From the NCBI RefSeq assembly GCF_047495875.1, contig NC_092459.1, forward strand, positions 18,585,795-18,649,794: a stretch of DNA of 64,000 nt, in the 5' to 3' direction. The translations under genes were made by a program, and so were the position numbers. This document shows, one piece after another, positions 49,901-60,862 of the stretch. Within the stretch, counting starts at the first letter, position 1. Each line of letters starts with the position of its first letter. The DNA is from Pithys albifrons albifrons. Its lineage: Eukaryota; Chordata; Aves; Passeriformes; Thamnophilidae. Below the pieces are notes generated by a model that was given only the letters and a program-made list of their open reading frames with translations, was not told the origin of the DNA and made no database searches.

Positions 49901-52600
49901 TAATTCTGGTATTCAGATAAGCTGGTGTCTTTTTTCTGGGAACCAACAGGGCAAAGTAGTGGGGAAATAAATATTAATCAAGAACATAAACCACCCAGAT
50001 AGATTAAAACTAGTGGGAAGCATGGATGGATTTTCCAGACTGAGCTGGTATCTACAATAGTGTTTATTCAACTGAGAGAAGATGAGCTGCAATTCAGTGT
50101 TCAATGCTGACAGGCAAGTCAAACTAACATTTAATTTCTAAAGGGTATGGAAAAGAGTATTTTACTGGTTTATGAACAGGAATTAACTTGATTTGATTTG
50201 ATTTTGCTAAAGTAAAAATGCCCTGCTTCTACTGTAAATCAAACCAAAGAGCTTAGCTAGGATTTAAATGCCTGTATATCTAACACAAGTGGTTTGGGCT
50301 GTATATACATTGTTGTGTGCTGCTCTCAAGAGTAGATCAAGACTATCATTGCTGCATATCCACAGTTCTTGCCTGTAGGAGTCTGAAACCTGCTCTGATG
50401 AAGTATTTTGGTAGGAGAGAACATAAACACCCCTTTTATTATAAAACCCTCAGGGCGCCCTTACCTCAAGAATGACTGGTTCCCGATCCTCAGCTGTTCT
50501 ATTTGCCTTTGGGGTGGTGTGACTGAGAGCATAATTCAGTCTACTTTCTTGCAGTGGTTTTTGAGTTTTCCTGTATGTTCTTAAAGGCTTTTCAAGTGAT
50601 ATCTAAGTGTCATCCAAGCCCTGTGGTACCCATCCTCATACCAGCACTGTGAGCTGAGAGAATGCTATCACAGCAGAGTCAAGGCAGAGAAGACTGAGAC
50701 AGGGTTTTGGTTCGCTAAGATGCATCCTGAGTTTAACACTGCACTGCATTTAGAGCATTTTGAGGTGCTTCCAGTAAATGGAAGTACAGATTTATAAGGA
50801 TAAGGCAGCTCTGTCCTTTGAGTAGCCCTGTCTACAAAGGATATATGTAAAGGGCTAAATCTTCAGAGAACTCTAGGCAGGCAATAGCCATACATAGCTA
50901 AAGAGTTCTAAAAGAGAGTTTCTGTTGGTAAGGCTCCACCTGTTCCTGTATTGAAGTGGCCTTATTATTGGGAGAATTAATTCTCTGGAACTCACATCTT
51001 GCCACTACCAAGTGGTATTTCTCTGGGCATTTTTTGAAAGAAAAGACATACTTCTGCATTTTTGCAAAAAAAAAAAAAAAGTGCATTTCCTAATGCAGCC
51101 CCAGGGCTCATGGCTAAGTGCTTCAGTGTCCAAAGAAAAAGAAGTTCCTTCACACTGTTTGCTCACACTGTTTGCTTCTTGAGCTCTGGCAGAAAAAAAA
51201 TAAGGGATTAAAATTCAGCGATTTCTATAATCTTCAGTTGGTTGCTCTAATGTGCTGGCTTGTATTTCACCTATCCTTAGGTACCTTAAATTTCTTTAGA
51301 CTGGGTGTAGGAAGTCTAACTGGTGAATCTTTGTTGTTGATTGAGGGTGTCTGGACCATGACTTATAGTAAAAGTACTGCATGGCTTAACATTGTGGAAT
51401 AAAGCTAAAATATTAATTCCTTGAATGTGGTACAAATAATGGCAGCTTATTCCCCAGTGAGCTGCTGTGTGATGTAAGGCCTTATCTGTGTTCTTTCAAG
51501 TCCTGGTTATTAGCTTTTTCTTCCAGACTCCTCGTTTTTTAACTCTTTTCACAGACACTTGGACAAATAGCTGCAAATATGTCCATGTCCTATTCTTCAT
51601 GCCTTCCCAGGAGACCCTCCAGGGTCACCTAGGTAAGGCTTCTGCTGGGAATAACCAAATTTTGCTAGGAAATTCCACTTATCTTGTTTCGTCAATTAGT
51701 ATACTAAGGATATCGTTTGAGAACACAATGCAGTAAACCTGAATTATGGCAGATTAACAAGTTCCTGCCTGTCAACTGAGTTGCCATGTTGTTCAAAGTG
51801 CCTTGGATACTTGATGTACATTAATTGAACAACAGCACTGTCTTTCAGACATTGTCCCTGCTCATGCATGGGTCAGCCCTGTGAGGCACAGACAAGTGGG
51901 GCACCTCTCCGGATCTGATGCATTCACATGTCTCAGATTCACTGTGGATGTACCATATGTATAGTTTTATTATGTGGGTTTCTGATTGCAAATATCCAAA
52001 CAAAAGTTAAGCATCCTTCCCAAAAGATGTACTTTTATCCTTTATTTATTTATTTTTATTTCTTGGGTTGTGTAGGGGGTTCAGTATATTAATACACTGC
52101 ATTTTCTACTCACTGGACTTCTGATTTCCTCTCTTGCTAGGCTGTTATCCTATATTGCTATGGTGATTTTCCTAAACAAGCTCAGATCTTTCTTTAATCT
52201 ATTCCCTTTTATGTGTTTCCAGAAAATAATGTCCATCCTACCTGGTGACTAGATGATTAAATTACAGATTTTCTCTTTTTTCCCTGTATCTTGAGCGTAA
52301 GGAGAAAAGGGATTGTTATAAACATTTGCAATATATGATGGCAAAGTTGAATATATGAAAAAGTTTTCCCATAGTATGGTTGTTAATATGCAGCATGTGT
52401 CCCTGTGTTGTTTCATGCAACACTGCTATGGCTTAATTAAATTAAAAGCTTCTTGGGGCCACGGTTTTATTGTTGCTTTATGTGCATAGCTCAAGAACTT
52501 AAAACCTCCTCCCTTTTTTATTTTTTTTAATTTTCATTTTCTTTTGGTGGTCTCCATTTTTAGCATGCTTCCCCCATTGCTATTAATTCCTCACTTTAGG
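47000..52600. other. AT-rich sequence with one possible LTR-like block
   Basis: At about 48.98-49.50 kb an AT-rich segment (AATAAATCCAATTTATTATT) leads into a GC-richer block with 131- and 97-codon minus-strand frames. The layout resembles a minus-oriented LTR, but I could not match it to families A-C. At 51555-51632 an acceptor (ACTCTTTTCACAG), an open frame (TWTNSCKYVHVLFFMPSQET) and donor GTAAGGC form another weak exon candidate, phase 1 to 1. Confidence 0.3.
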
Positions 52601-53149
52601 GTTGAAACATGAGGATGAGTACCCCAGGCTTCCTCACTGCTGCTGCTTGCGGGTCCCTGCAGGGATGCGCAAGGCTCAGTCATGGGGACAGCTCCGGGGC
52701 TGCTCTCAGCTCCTGGACAGCAGCCTGTGTTTCTGTAGAAGCCACTGGGCTGACCATACAGAACGACATTCAGGACTCAGAGCGATGCTGTGGCCCCTGG
52801 GCCATACGGCTTCTGGCGGGGAGACACCAACAAGTGCTTGTTGCTCCCGAGCAGTGGCAGTCCCAAAAACTCCCCCAACCCTCCTTCTTCGCCCTTCTGC
52901 CACGTAGCGATAGCCAGGACAGCCCGTGCCCCCGTGTCCATCGCTGCGGTGGGTTGAGGCTGCCGCGGGAGGACCCCCCCCGCCAGGCAGAGCCGGCAGG
53001 TCGCGGCCCGACGGGGACTTATTTGTGTCCGGTCGGCTGGCAGCAAACCCTGCGCCTAAACGCGATTTTCCAGAAAGCTCTTTGGCTGCGCAAGTGCCGC
53101 GGCGTTTCCGTGGCTGGCGCGGGGCTGGAGCGGCTCCCGCGGCGCGGGG

Positions 53150-53164
53150 CTGCCCTCTAGTGCC
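53150..53164 (-). promoter_or_regulatory. CTCF-like motif, minus orientation
   Basis: The minus strand reads GCACTAGAGGGCAG, matching the CTCF core CCASYAGRKGGCRS with one mismatch (first base). Its orientation is opposite to that of the site at 15485-15498, so the two face each other. Confidence 0.55.
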
Positions 53165-53198
53165 GGGAGCGGCTCCGGCACCGCCGGCTGCGCCCGCC

Positions 53199-53333
53199 CG
53201 GGACAGCGCTGCTCGGGACAGCCCGGCCCGGGACAGCCCCGCCCGGGACAGCGCTGCTCGGGACAGCCCGGCCCGGGACAGTCCGGCCCGGGACAGTCCA
53301 GCACGGGACACCCTGGCACGGGCCCTGTCCCGA
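53199..53333 (+). repeat. 15-bp minisatellite, nine units
   Basis: Nine consecutive 15-bp units of the form CGGGACAGCCCGGCC run from 53199 to 53333. Units 1 and 4 are identical (CGGGACAGCGCTGCT), as are units 2 and 5, suggesting higher-order duplication of a 45-bp block. The last two units are degenerate. The 15-bp period keeps frames open, which explains the repetitive peptides seen in translation. Confidence 0.95.
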
Positions 53334-53367
53334 ACGTGTCGGGGTCCGGCTGCTCCGCTTTGCCCTG

Positions 53368-53935
53368 TGTCCTCGTTTTACCCCAGCCGCTCGATCTCTG
53401 CCCCCATTCCCTTTGGGGAGGAGAATCAGGGAAAAAAAAAAGTTAACCTCGTGGTTTGAGATGAGAACAGTTTAATAATTGAAGCAAAATAAAGTATAAT
53501 AATTATATGAATCATACTAATGATGACAACAGTAATAATAATAACAATGATAATATTAATTGTAATGAAAACAGAGAGAGGAATATAGCCCAAAAGAAAC
53601 AAATGATGACCAATACAGTTCCTCACCACCCACTCCCCGGTGCCCAGCCCGACCCTGAGCAGGGCTCGGCAACTCCCAGCCAGCTCGCCTCCAGCTCCCC
53701 TCCAGTTTATATATCGAGTATTGCGCTCTCCGGTGTGAAATATCCCCTTGGCCAGTTCGAGACGGCTCTCCTGGACAGGCGCATTCCCAGCTTCTTGTGT
53801 ACCACTAGCACATCATGAGAAAGCATTGTTAGCAACAGTTAAGTCATCAGTGTTTTATCAACATTATTCTCAAAACACAGCACTGTACTGGCAACTAGGA
53901 AGAAAATTAACTCTGTCCCAGCCAAAACTAGAACA
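53368..53935 (-). mobile_element. Solo LTR, family A (ERVL-like)
   Basis: Plus-strand sequence starts TGTCCTCGTTTTACCCCAGC and ends CCCAGCCAAAACTAGAACA, the reverse complement of family-A LTR ends. Inside are the AACAGTTTAATAATTG region and an expanded AAT/GAT triplet tract (about 53515-53565), TTTATATATCGAG in place of the TATA region, and AATATCCCCTTGGCCAGTTC. No internal viral sequence adjoins it. It abuts the GC-rich block. Confidence 0.85.
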
Positions 53936-53970
53936 TCCTAGTAGGAAATTTTTTGCCGCGTGTGTGTGCA

Positions 53971-53990
53971 GGGGGGCCGGGGGGGAGGGG
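53971..53990 (+). repeat. G-rich tract with G-quadruplex potential
   Basis: GGGGGGCCGGGGGGGAGGGG provides several runs of four or more G with one- or two-base loops. It lies 35 bp from the LTR end, preceded by a short TG repeat and followed by about 90 bp of T/G-rich sequence. Confidence 0.7.
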
Positions 53991-54099
53991 TATGAAGTCT
54001 GTGCCTGTGTGTTTAGTTATCTGTATTTTTTGGTTTTGTTTTATTGTGTTTTGCTTTGTTTGGTGGTGGTTGTTTTTTTGGTTTTGTTTTTAATGAATC

Positions 54100-57000
54100 A
54101 ATTAACTTTTCAAAATTGTAATAATTTTCTACTGTAAGATTTTTTCCCCTGAACTTACAAGTCTAGAAGTAAAAAGAACCACTGTAAGCCTTAAATCCAT
54201 TTTAGGTGTTCATGTGCTGTTGGGATTTGATTTGGTTTTGTTTCATCAAAAGGATCAATGTGTTACTGAAATTCAGGAGAAGCTTGAACTGAACAAGGTG
54301 TAGTGCTGTTTTATTTGTTAATAATGAAGTAACAGTGCTGTAAGTAGGAGAAAAGTACCTGAGGTACAATTTAGATTATGGTATCTGATGATAGAGTGGA
54401 TTATAAACCATATTAACTGTAAATAAGGTTAAATTTTATACATGATGCATACAGTAGATCTTGTGAAGCTCTATAGTCTCCATTTTCTCCATGTGTCATT
54501 TTTTGCTGGTCAATATTTCTATAGTCTCTGTTTATTATTATAGAAGTATATCTAAAAATGTAGATGAGAAGTTAATTCCCAAACTAATCACAGTATCATT
54601 TTCAAATCCTGTTTAAGCCATCTGCATTCTAGGTGTTGAATTTGTTTTCTAATTGCACATAGTAACCATACAATAGTGAAAAAGGAATAGTAAAAGTGAA
54701 AATATGATGGATGCAGTAAAAAATGCAGTTTAAATTATTTAGCTTATATTCTTTCAGTATACATTTCAATATCAGAAGTGTTTCTGGAGGAATTAAGGTG
54801 ACAAAACAGGAATTTCATTTAAAGAAACTTGAATGTACTAAAGGAAATTAATTCAAGCCCATGTTTTCCAGATGTATGCTTCAGATTGACTGAAGCTTAT
54901 TGGGGTTTTTTATATTACAGATTCACTAACTTAGGAAAACTGAAGGGTTTTAGTTTTAATGGCTCTCAGTTCCTTGTCTGCTTTGTAAATAAACTATTAC
55001 CATTAGCAGGAGTGAGCTGCTTCTTTTACCAGTTACTTTGCAGTGATATAAGGAATTAAGTGACTGGAGAGCTTTCCATTCACAGGCTGTGCCCAAGAGG
55101 TAAATACGTGTACTTATAATGAGGAAGATACAGGTCATCCTATGTAAAGTAATCCAGTAAGAAATACATTATGAGTGATTCATAAAGACCATGACCTTTT
55201 CCAAGCCTAACAATTTAAATGTATTTGGTTGAATATAAGGTAGCTGTAGTCTTGAAATCCATCTCATTTCTTCCATTTCCATTTTGTTTCTATTATTTCT
55301 TTTGTAGCCGCTCTTGCTGACCTGAATGAAAATCTTAATATTTTGAATGTTCTTTTCTTAGATGCCTACCTACATAACTGCCAAATGCTGTGGTTTCTCT
55401 GGAGCAGACCAACTGCAAACATATCAAGACCTCTAAAATCATGCTTTTATTTCACTGTTTGTGAATAGATTGCTCCAGTGTACAGCAGCCTTTGAATGGC
55501 ATTTTGTATTGTCTTGCCTTTCAGCTTGTAATTGTTTTCAAGATCAGATACTTTACAGCTACAGATCTAGCAACTTACTTGACAAAAACCTAGCATCTGG
55601 TAAATCTGCATGCAGTTATCCTGATGCCCAGAACTCACTGCCAACCACAAGAGACAAGAAAAGTAAGAATCCTGCATTTTTGGAGGCTCAGCATCCAGTC
55701 TATGCTTTCCGAGGGCTTAAGCAGAGTTTAAATGACTCACAGGTCTTCCATCCTCACCATGCCTCAAAACCACTTTGCACATAACCCAGTGGTTCTGAAC
55801 ATTTTGTGTGTGTCTCGACAGAGCAAGCTTTGGAGAATCTCACCACGGATATTACCATCTTTCCTAGGATATTCCTAATGATAAGGAAGGGCAACTGATG
55901 TGGGGAAAGGAAGATATAAACTGCTGCAGGAATAATTTCAACCTCAGAAATAATAATAATAAAAAGTGATGAAACCCAGAAAAACTTTGTAACAGTTTAT
56001 TTCTTTAGAAAGAAAGGCAGCGAGTAAAACTGGGGACAGGGCAAGTGTATTATATTTGCTTTTGGCAAGCATGGTGTGGAACCTTCATATTGTGATAAGA
56101 TAAATTTACTTTGCAAGAGTAAATTTTTGCTGCAGGGGAAGGGTACACACATAACAGATTTAGTGGAATATGTGTTTTCTATTTAAATATATAAATTAGA
56201 ACTGAGTGCAAAGTGCTGTTTGCACATCAATAATTGCCTTGTGTCCAGCTGCCAACCAGGCTTGACTGCTCAGCAAACACTGAAGAGGGGGCTGATTGCT
56301 GTCCTCATATCTGCTCTTTGTCCTTGACTACTGCATGCAGTTTTGGGGTTTGGCTTGTGTTTTTGCTGCAGGATGACTGACTGACACAAACCATCCTGAG
56401 ATAAAAATACTGTAGAAATAAACTGCTATGGGTTTTTCTCAAAAGGTGAAACATTTTGAGGATAAATGACATCTCTAGTGTTGCTGATCTCACCTAGTTT
56501 ACTTCATGATGCAGGTAAAGTGCTTTTTCTTCAGTGTAGCTTCATACAGATAGAGCTTTTGTGTTAGTTACCCTCCAGGGTCATATTATAACTTTCTCTG
56601 ACCCTGGAAGTAAAATCTTACAACAACAGTTCCACAAGAGCTGTTAACTCCACTGTCGTTTCAAGTGGCGAGTGGATATGTGTGTCATTTTGGTTAGGCA
56701 ATTGGACTGTGATAGTCAAAATGTCAGGAAGAAGCAACTGGCTTCCAAGACTGTGGACATGGATGTTATTTATCCTCATGGCCAATACATTTCTCTCTGG
56801 AGTGCATGCCATAAGCTCCAACTACAGATCTCTTTATTTACTTCTCCTGTTGTATTCTAATCCAGTCACACAGAAATTCACCACAGATCTAAATTATAGA
56901 GAGGACTAAGCCCATTAGTCACCGATTCCTTTTAAAAATAAAAATAAATAGTAATCAAGCTTAGAATGACTCAAACAAAGGCTGCAGCTAATATATCACT

Positions 57001-59440
57001 GATAAAAACCCAGCAGACATTTTGATTTTCCTAAAGCTGGTTTGGAAAAAAAATAGCAGAAATAAAATCACAGGAAAGAGGAAGAAGAATAGAGAAAGAT
57101 CTGGAATAGCTTCTGAAAGGTTACATAGCCTGGAATGGGTCAGGCTGGGAAAGGAACAGCTGGAAGAGGTCTAAAAGTCACAAGTGATAGTAAGTAGGTG
57201 ATCAAGGAAACCTTCTTCCCACACAGGAACAAGGGAGCATCAGCTAGAACTTGTAGGTGGCAGGATGGAGACTCCATCTGCCTACAGTGTGTGGATATGT
57301 TGCAGTACCCTTTCCTTTGTGATCTTTCAGGTGCCAGGAGTTTCAGAACATTATGGTGGATGAATTCAGGGCAGGGTTAGGTTAACACATGGGCTATTAA
57401 ACACAAATGGCTCACTCCAGCTGCTGGCATCTCCTGGCTGCTCTTAAAATGCTTGAGGGTGCCCATAGCATCTCCTTGGGGCTGGTGCAGGATCTGTAGT
57501 GGAGCTGGAAATGTCAGAGGAGGGAGCTGGAGGCCCAGTGGGGTGTCACTGGGCACTCAGCATTGGGAACCTGAGGGGATGTGGATACACCCAGCAAGGG
57601 GTGAGCTAAGTGCCAGGGCTTGAGCATCTCTGATGAGATGTGGCAGGTGAACTTAGCTGGGGTCTTGGTCAGTGGAGAGGTGAAACGCTTGTGTTGCTGG
57701 AGCACAGGTAGCAGATAGAGGAGAATGTAAACAGCCTTAAAATGAAGCAAGAGCTGCCTTGTGAGTCGTGCCGAGAAAAGCTCTTGAATTTTGTGTGTGA
57801 GCAGTGAAACTCAGAGAAACACAGAAGCTGCAAATTTTGATTTCCAAAATATCTGTTGGGTTGCCAGGATGTGTCAAATCTCTGAAACATTTTACTTAGG
57901 ATTCACTAACTTTGTGGGCTTGGGACATATTGTTTCTATTTTTCTTGGTAATTTCAGAACAATTCTGGGCCTAATCTCCAGATTGTGACCTGTAGTGATT
58001 TACAGCTCCCCTGCTGTGCAGCTCACCCTGGCCAGAGTCCTCTGGTTTGCTTGTGCTGAGGAGCACTTCAGAGCACTATGTGGGAATGGAAAATCCATTT
58101 TTTCAGCAGTGAGCCTGAGGGCAAATGAGCATGGGGCTCTGACCTCTCTGCCAGCACTGCAGGACATGCAGGGAGGGAGTGGAAAGGACCTGGGCAAGGC
58201 AAGGGACAGCAGCTCTGGTTGTATGCAGCCCACCAAAAGCCTTGAGTGTGTTTCATGTCAGTGGCTGAGATAAATGTACTCAAGACCTGTGAGTTGATCA
58301 TGGGGTCAGTCCTTTCATCAGGACCTGAAGTCGAACTTGCTCTCTAAACACTAGCCCTTCCTTGCAAGCTCAGATGCTGGGAACTGGGCCCTAGTTCACT
58401 CCCTGAATCTTAACATACTTTGCTTTGCACAATGTTCCTGGAACTGTATGGAGGCTTTTCTGTGCTCTTTGCTATTCTCTCTCTCTCTGCTGGATGTGTA
58501 GAGAGGAGAGCATAGATCTCTCTTCCATGGCAGCACCCTGAATAAGCCACTGCCCTGTGCAGAAGAGTAGAAGTTATGGATGAATGGCACATAAGAGCAG
58601 ACAGATAATGCCACTTCAGACTTGCTTGCTGTTGCTTACCTGTTGCAGTCAGCATGTTTTCTCTTTGTGGTGGCCATCACTTTCCATCACAAAACCAGGA
58701 AGGCATTTGTCTTTGATTGCTGGCTACTGTCAGTCTTACTGCTTCTGAGTCTCAAGTCCTGTCTTACTGTTACTACTTTGTATTTCCCTTGGATTTCATG
58801 AAGTCCTGTCTGAGGGCTGCACAGGTTGTGAGCTGCCTTGGAGATCCACATTGTTTGACTGTGGCAGTATTTCTGAAATAATGCTCTGCATGGGCTGTTA
58901 ACTAGAGCCTCGTGTTACTTTAATGCACATGACATAGATTGAAATTAGTAACTCTAGTGATACAGAAGTTTAACCAACTCTCTGTTGACTCTGGCTTTAT
59001 AAAGCAGTACATAACTTGGATAATATGTACAATGACCCTGCTTTTCAATCTGTGTCAAAGTTGGGATAAATTGTGTTGTTATAATCTTAGATTTCTTTTA
59101 AAAGTAACCAGTCCTGTATACTATGCTAAATCACTGTGATATACAGTTTTATTTATCCTAAATAAATAGGAAAGACAAAGTCTTAAACAAATGCCAAAGA
59201 CAAAATGCTTGAAAGATGAGACTTCTCAAATGATGATTTCTTTTTAACCACTTAAAAAAAGCATAGTCTTATACATATATATGTATATAAATGTCCAGCA
59301 AGTTTTAATAGAAAAGTGACTTGCTGAATTTGCCCTAAATGGTCAGGCTGTACCCTGTGCTCACACAATGTAATCTAACTCAAATGTTGTTGTTGTTGGT
59401 TACTTACCTGATAAAATTAGATGGCATGTTTGTGGAGCTA
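54100..59440. other. AT-rich sequence with one exon candidate
   Basis: At 55308 a very strong acceptor (TTTCTATTATTTCTTTTGTAG) opens a frame in phase 1: ALADLNENLNILNVLFLDAY and 32 more codons to a TAG at about 55469. It could be a 3' terminal coding exon or a chance frame. Its phase cannot be checked against a neighbour. Other open frames in this stretch lack support. Confidence 0.25.
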
Positions 59441-59545
59441 GAATCACAGAATTGTTTAGGTTGCACAAGACCTTTAAGATCATCGAGTTCAACCATTAAC
59501 CTAAAACTGTCAAGTCCACTACTAAACCATGTCCCTAGAGTTCAG
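59441..59545 (-). mobile_element. CR1 LINE 3' fragment
   Basis: GAATCACAGAATTGTTTAGG followed by GACCTTTAAGATCATCGAGT is the reverse complement of the CR1 3' end, an extremely common avian repeat. The overlapping small open frame is CR1 sequence. Confidence 0.9.
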
Positions 59546-60727
59546 CTTTGCCTCATTAAATTCTAGCTAAGTAGTGTGAAGCTTTTGTAGGGTAATTTAA
59601 TTAGCCCAAATAGCTACTGTTACTAGACTGTGTAAATGTGCATATATGTATAAATGCGTGTATCCTCCTGCAAAGATGCCTGCCACTACTTATCTATTTC
59701 CACGTGAGCTCTCTTCCCCCAGCTATTATCCAGTCAATGAATGTATGCTATCATGTGGATTGTATGGTATTTTCTTAAGCTTCAAATAAAGAAATTAGTT
59801 CTGAGTGGGATTTTCTATTGTAGATTTAACCTAGAGTATGCATAAATATACCTCATAGCCTGTTTTTTCTGACTTAGGTTTGCTATATATGCTGAAAGAT
59901 TTGTAAAATAACATTTGATTGCTACTGGTTCCACTTATTCTTCCTGTATAGAGTACTGCATTATGCCACACTAGCAATGCTAGCTGTTTTGCATGTAGGC
60001 CAAGGCACAGCAGATGATGAGACTAAGCTATTTCATCGAAGTCCAGATGAAGTCAAACAAGGAGTGTACTTATCCTGAGCACTGACTGAGCAAAAACTCT
60101 TATGGCTATATAAAAAAATTCCTCCAACAATACTAGAGAAACTCCAACCCACTGAACAAGTCTCATGGAAATCAGAGGACACTGGTTCCTTTGATTCATG
60201 AAGGAACTGAAGGAATACTCAGCCTTGTGGTGATGGAGATGTCTCTAAGGGGAAGGGAGAAAAACTGCTACGTTATTTTGATTCCTGGGGTTGCTGGTTT
60301 TGATTTCTTCACTATCCTCTTTCTTCTTCTGTTTGTATTGTGAGCAGCAATCCCCACAAAACACACTCCAGCTGTGCTCTTCAAAGACAGTTCCTTTCTA
60401 TTAAAGCCCTAATTGCTCCATACCTCAAGGAGATGTGATAGAAATAAGAAGTTATTTTACAGCAGCTGAGGTCTCCTGGCTAAACCCTGGTATTTATAAG
60501 ATATACAATCATGTATCTGTGGGGTTCATTCTGAGAAGCTGCTTTCCCACTAATACTCTGCACAAGGCAAGCATGCTGGACAGCAGGCTCCCCTTCTAGC
60601 AATAAAACAACAGCAGCATACCCAGGTACATGGAGCAGTGTTCAGTTCCCTCTCCCATCTAAAGGGACTCAGTCTTCTGTGTTCCAGTTTACTAGGAACT
60701 GCCAAGCTTGTATAGTTGAATGACAGA

Positions 60728-60862
60728 TTTTACAGAATATTCTAAGTTGGAAGGGTCCCATAAGGATCATCGAGTCCAACTCTTAAGTGAATGGCCCATA
60801 TGGGGATTGAACCTATAACCTTGGAGTTACTAGGACCATGCTCTAACCAAATGGTCTGAGTG
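60728..60862 (-). mobile_element. TguSINE1-type SINE (tRNA-Ile head, CR1 tail)
   Basis: The plus strand first shows a CR1-like 3' end (TTGGAAGGGTCCCATAAGGA, CATCGAGTCCAACTC). It then shows, from about 60791, the reverse complement of tRNA-Ile: TGGCCCATATGGGGATTGAA, CCTTGGAGTTACTAGGACCA, TGCTCTAACCAA. A tRNA-Ile-headed SINE borrowing the CR1 tail is known from passerine birds (TguSINE1), so this copy is informative about the host. The head is diverged, making an active tRNA gene unlikely. Confidence 0.8.

Larger units (their letters stand above)
52900..53340. promoter_or_regulatory. Second GC- and CpG-rich block (possible CpG island)
   Basis: In otherwise AT-rich DNA this 440-bp block is CpG-dense (CGCGGCCCGACGGGG, GCCGCGGCGTTTCCG). 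It contains a CTCF-like motif and a 15-bp minisatellite and ends against an LTR at 53368. It may be an alternative promoter, an insulator or a GC-biased minisatellite expansion. The 183-201-codon frames over it reflect low stop-codon density. Confidence 0.6.

Noticed and set aside
52602..53459. Frames of 101-201 codons, including a repetitive SRAGLSRA... peptide
   Set aside because: They translate the GC-rich block and the 15-bp minisatellite. The period is a multiple of three, so no stop arises.
60791..60862. A tRNA-Ile gene
   Set aside because: The cloverleaf sequence is diverged and its 5' part degraded; it is joined directly to a CR1 3' end, so it is a SINE head.
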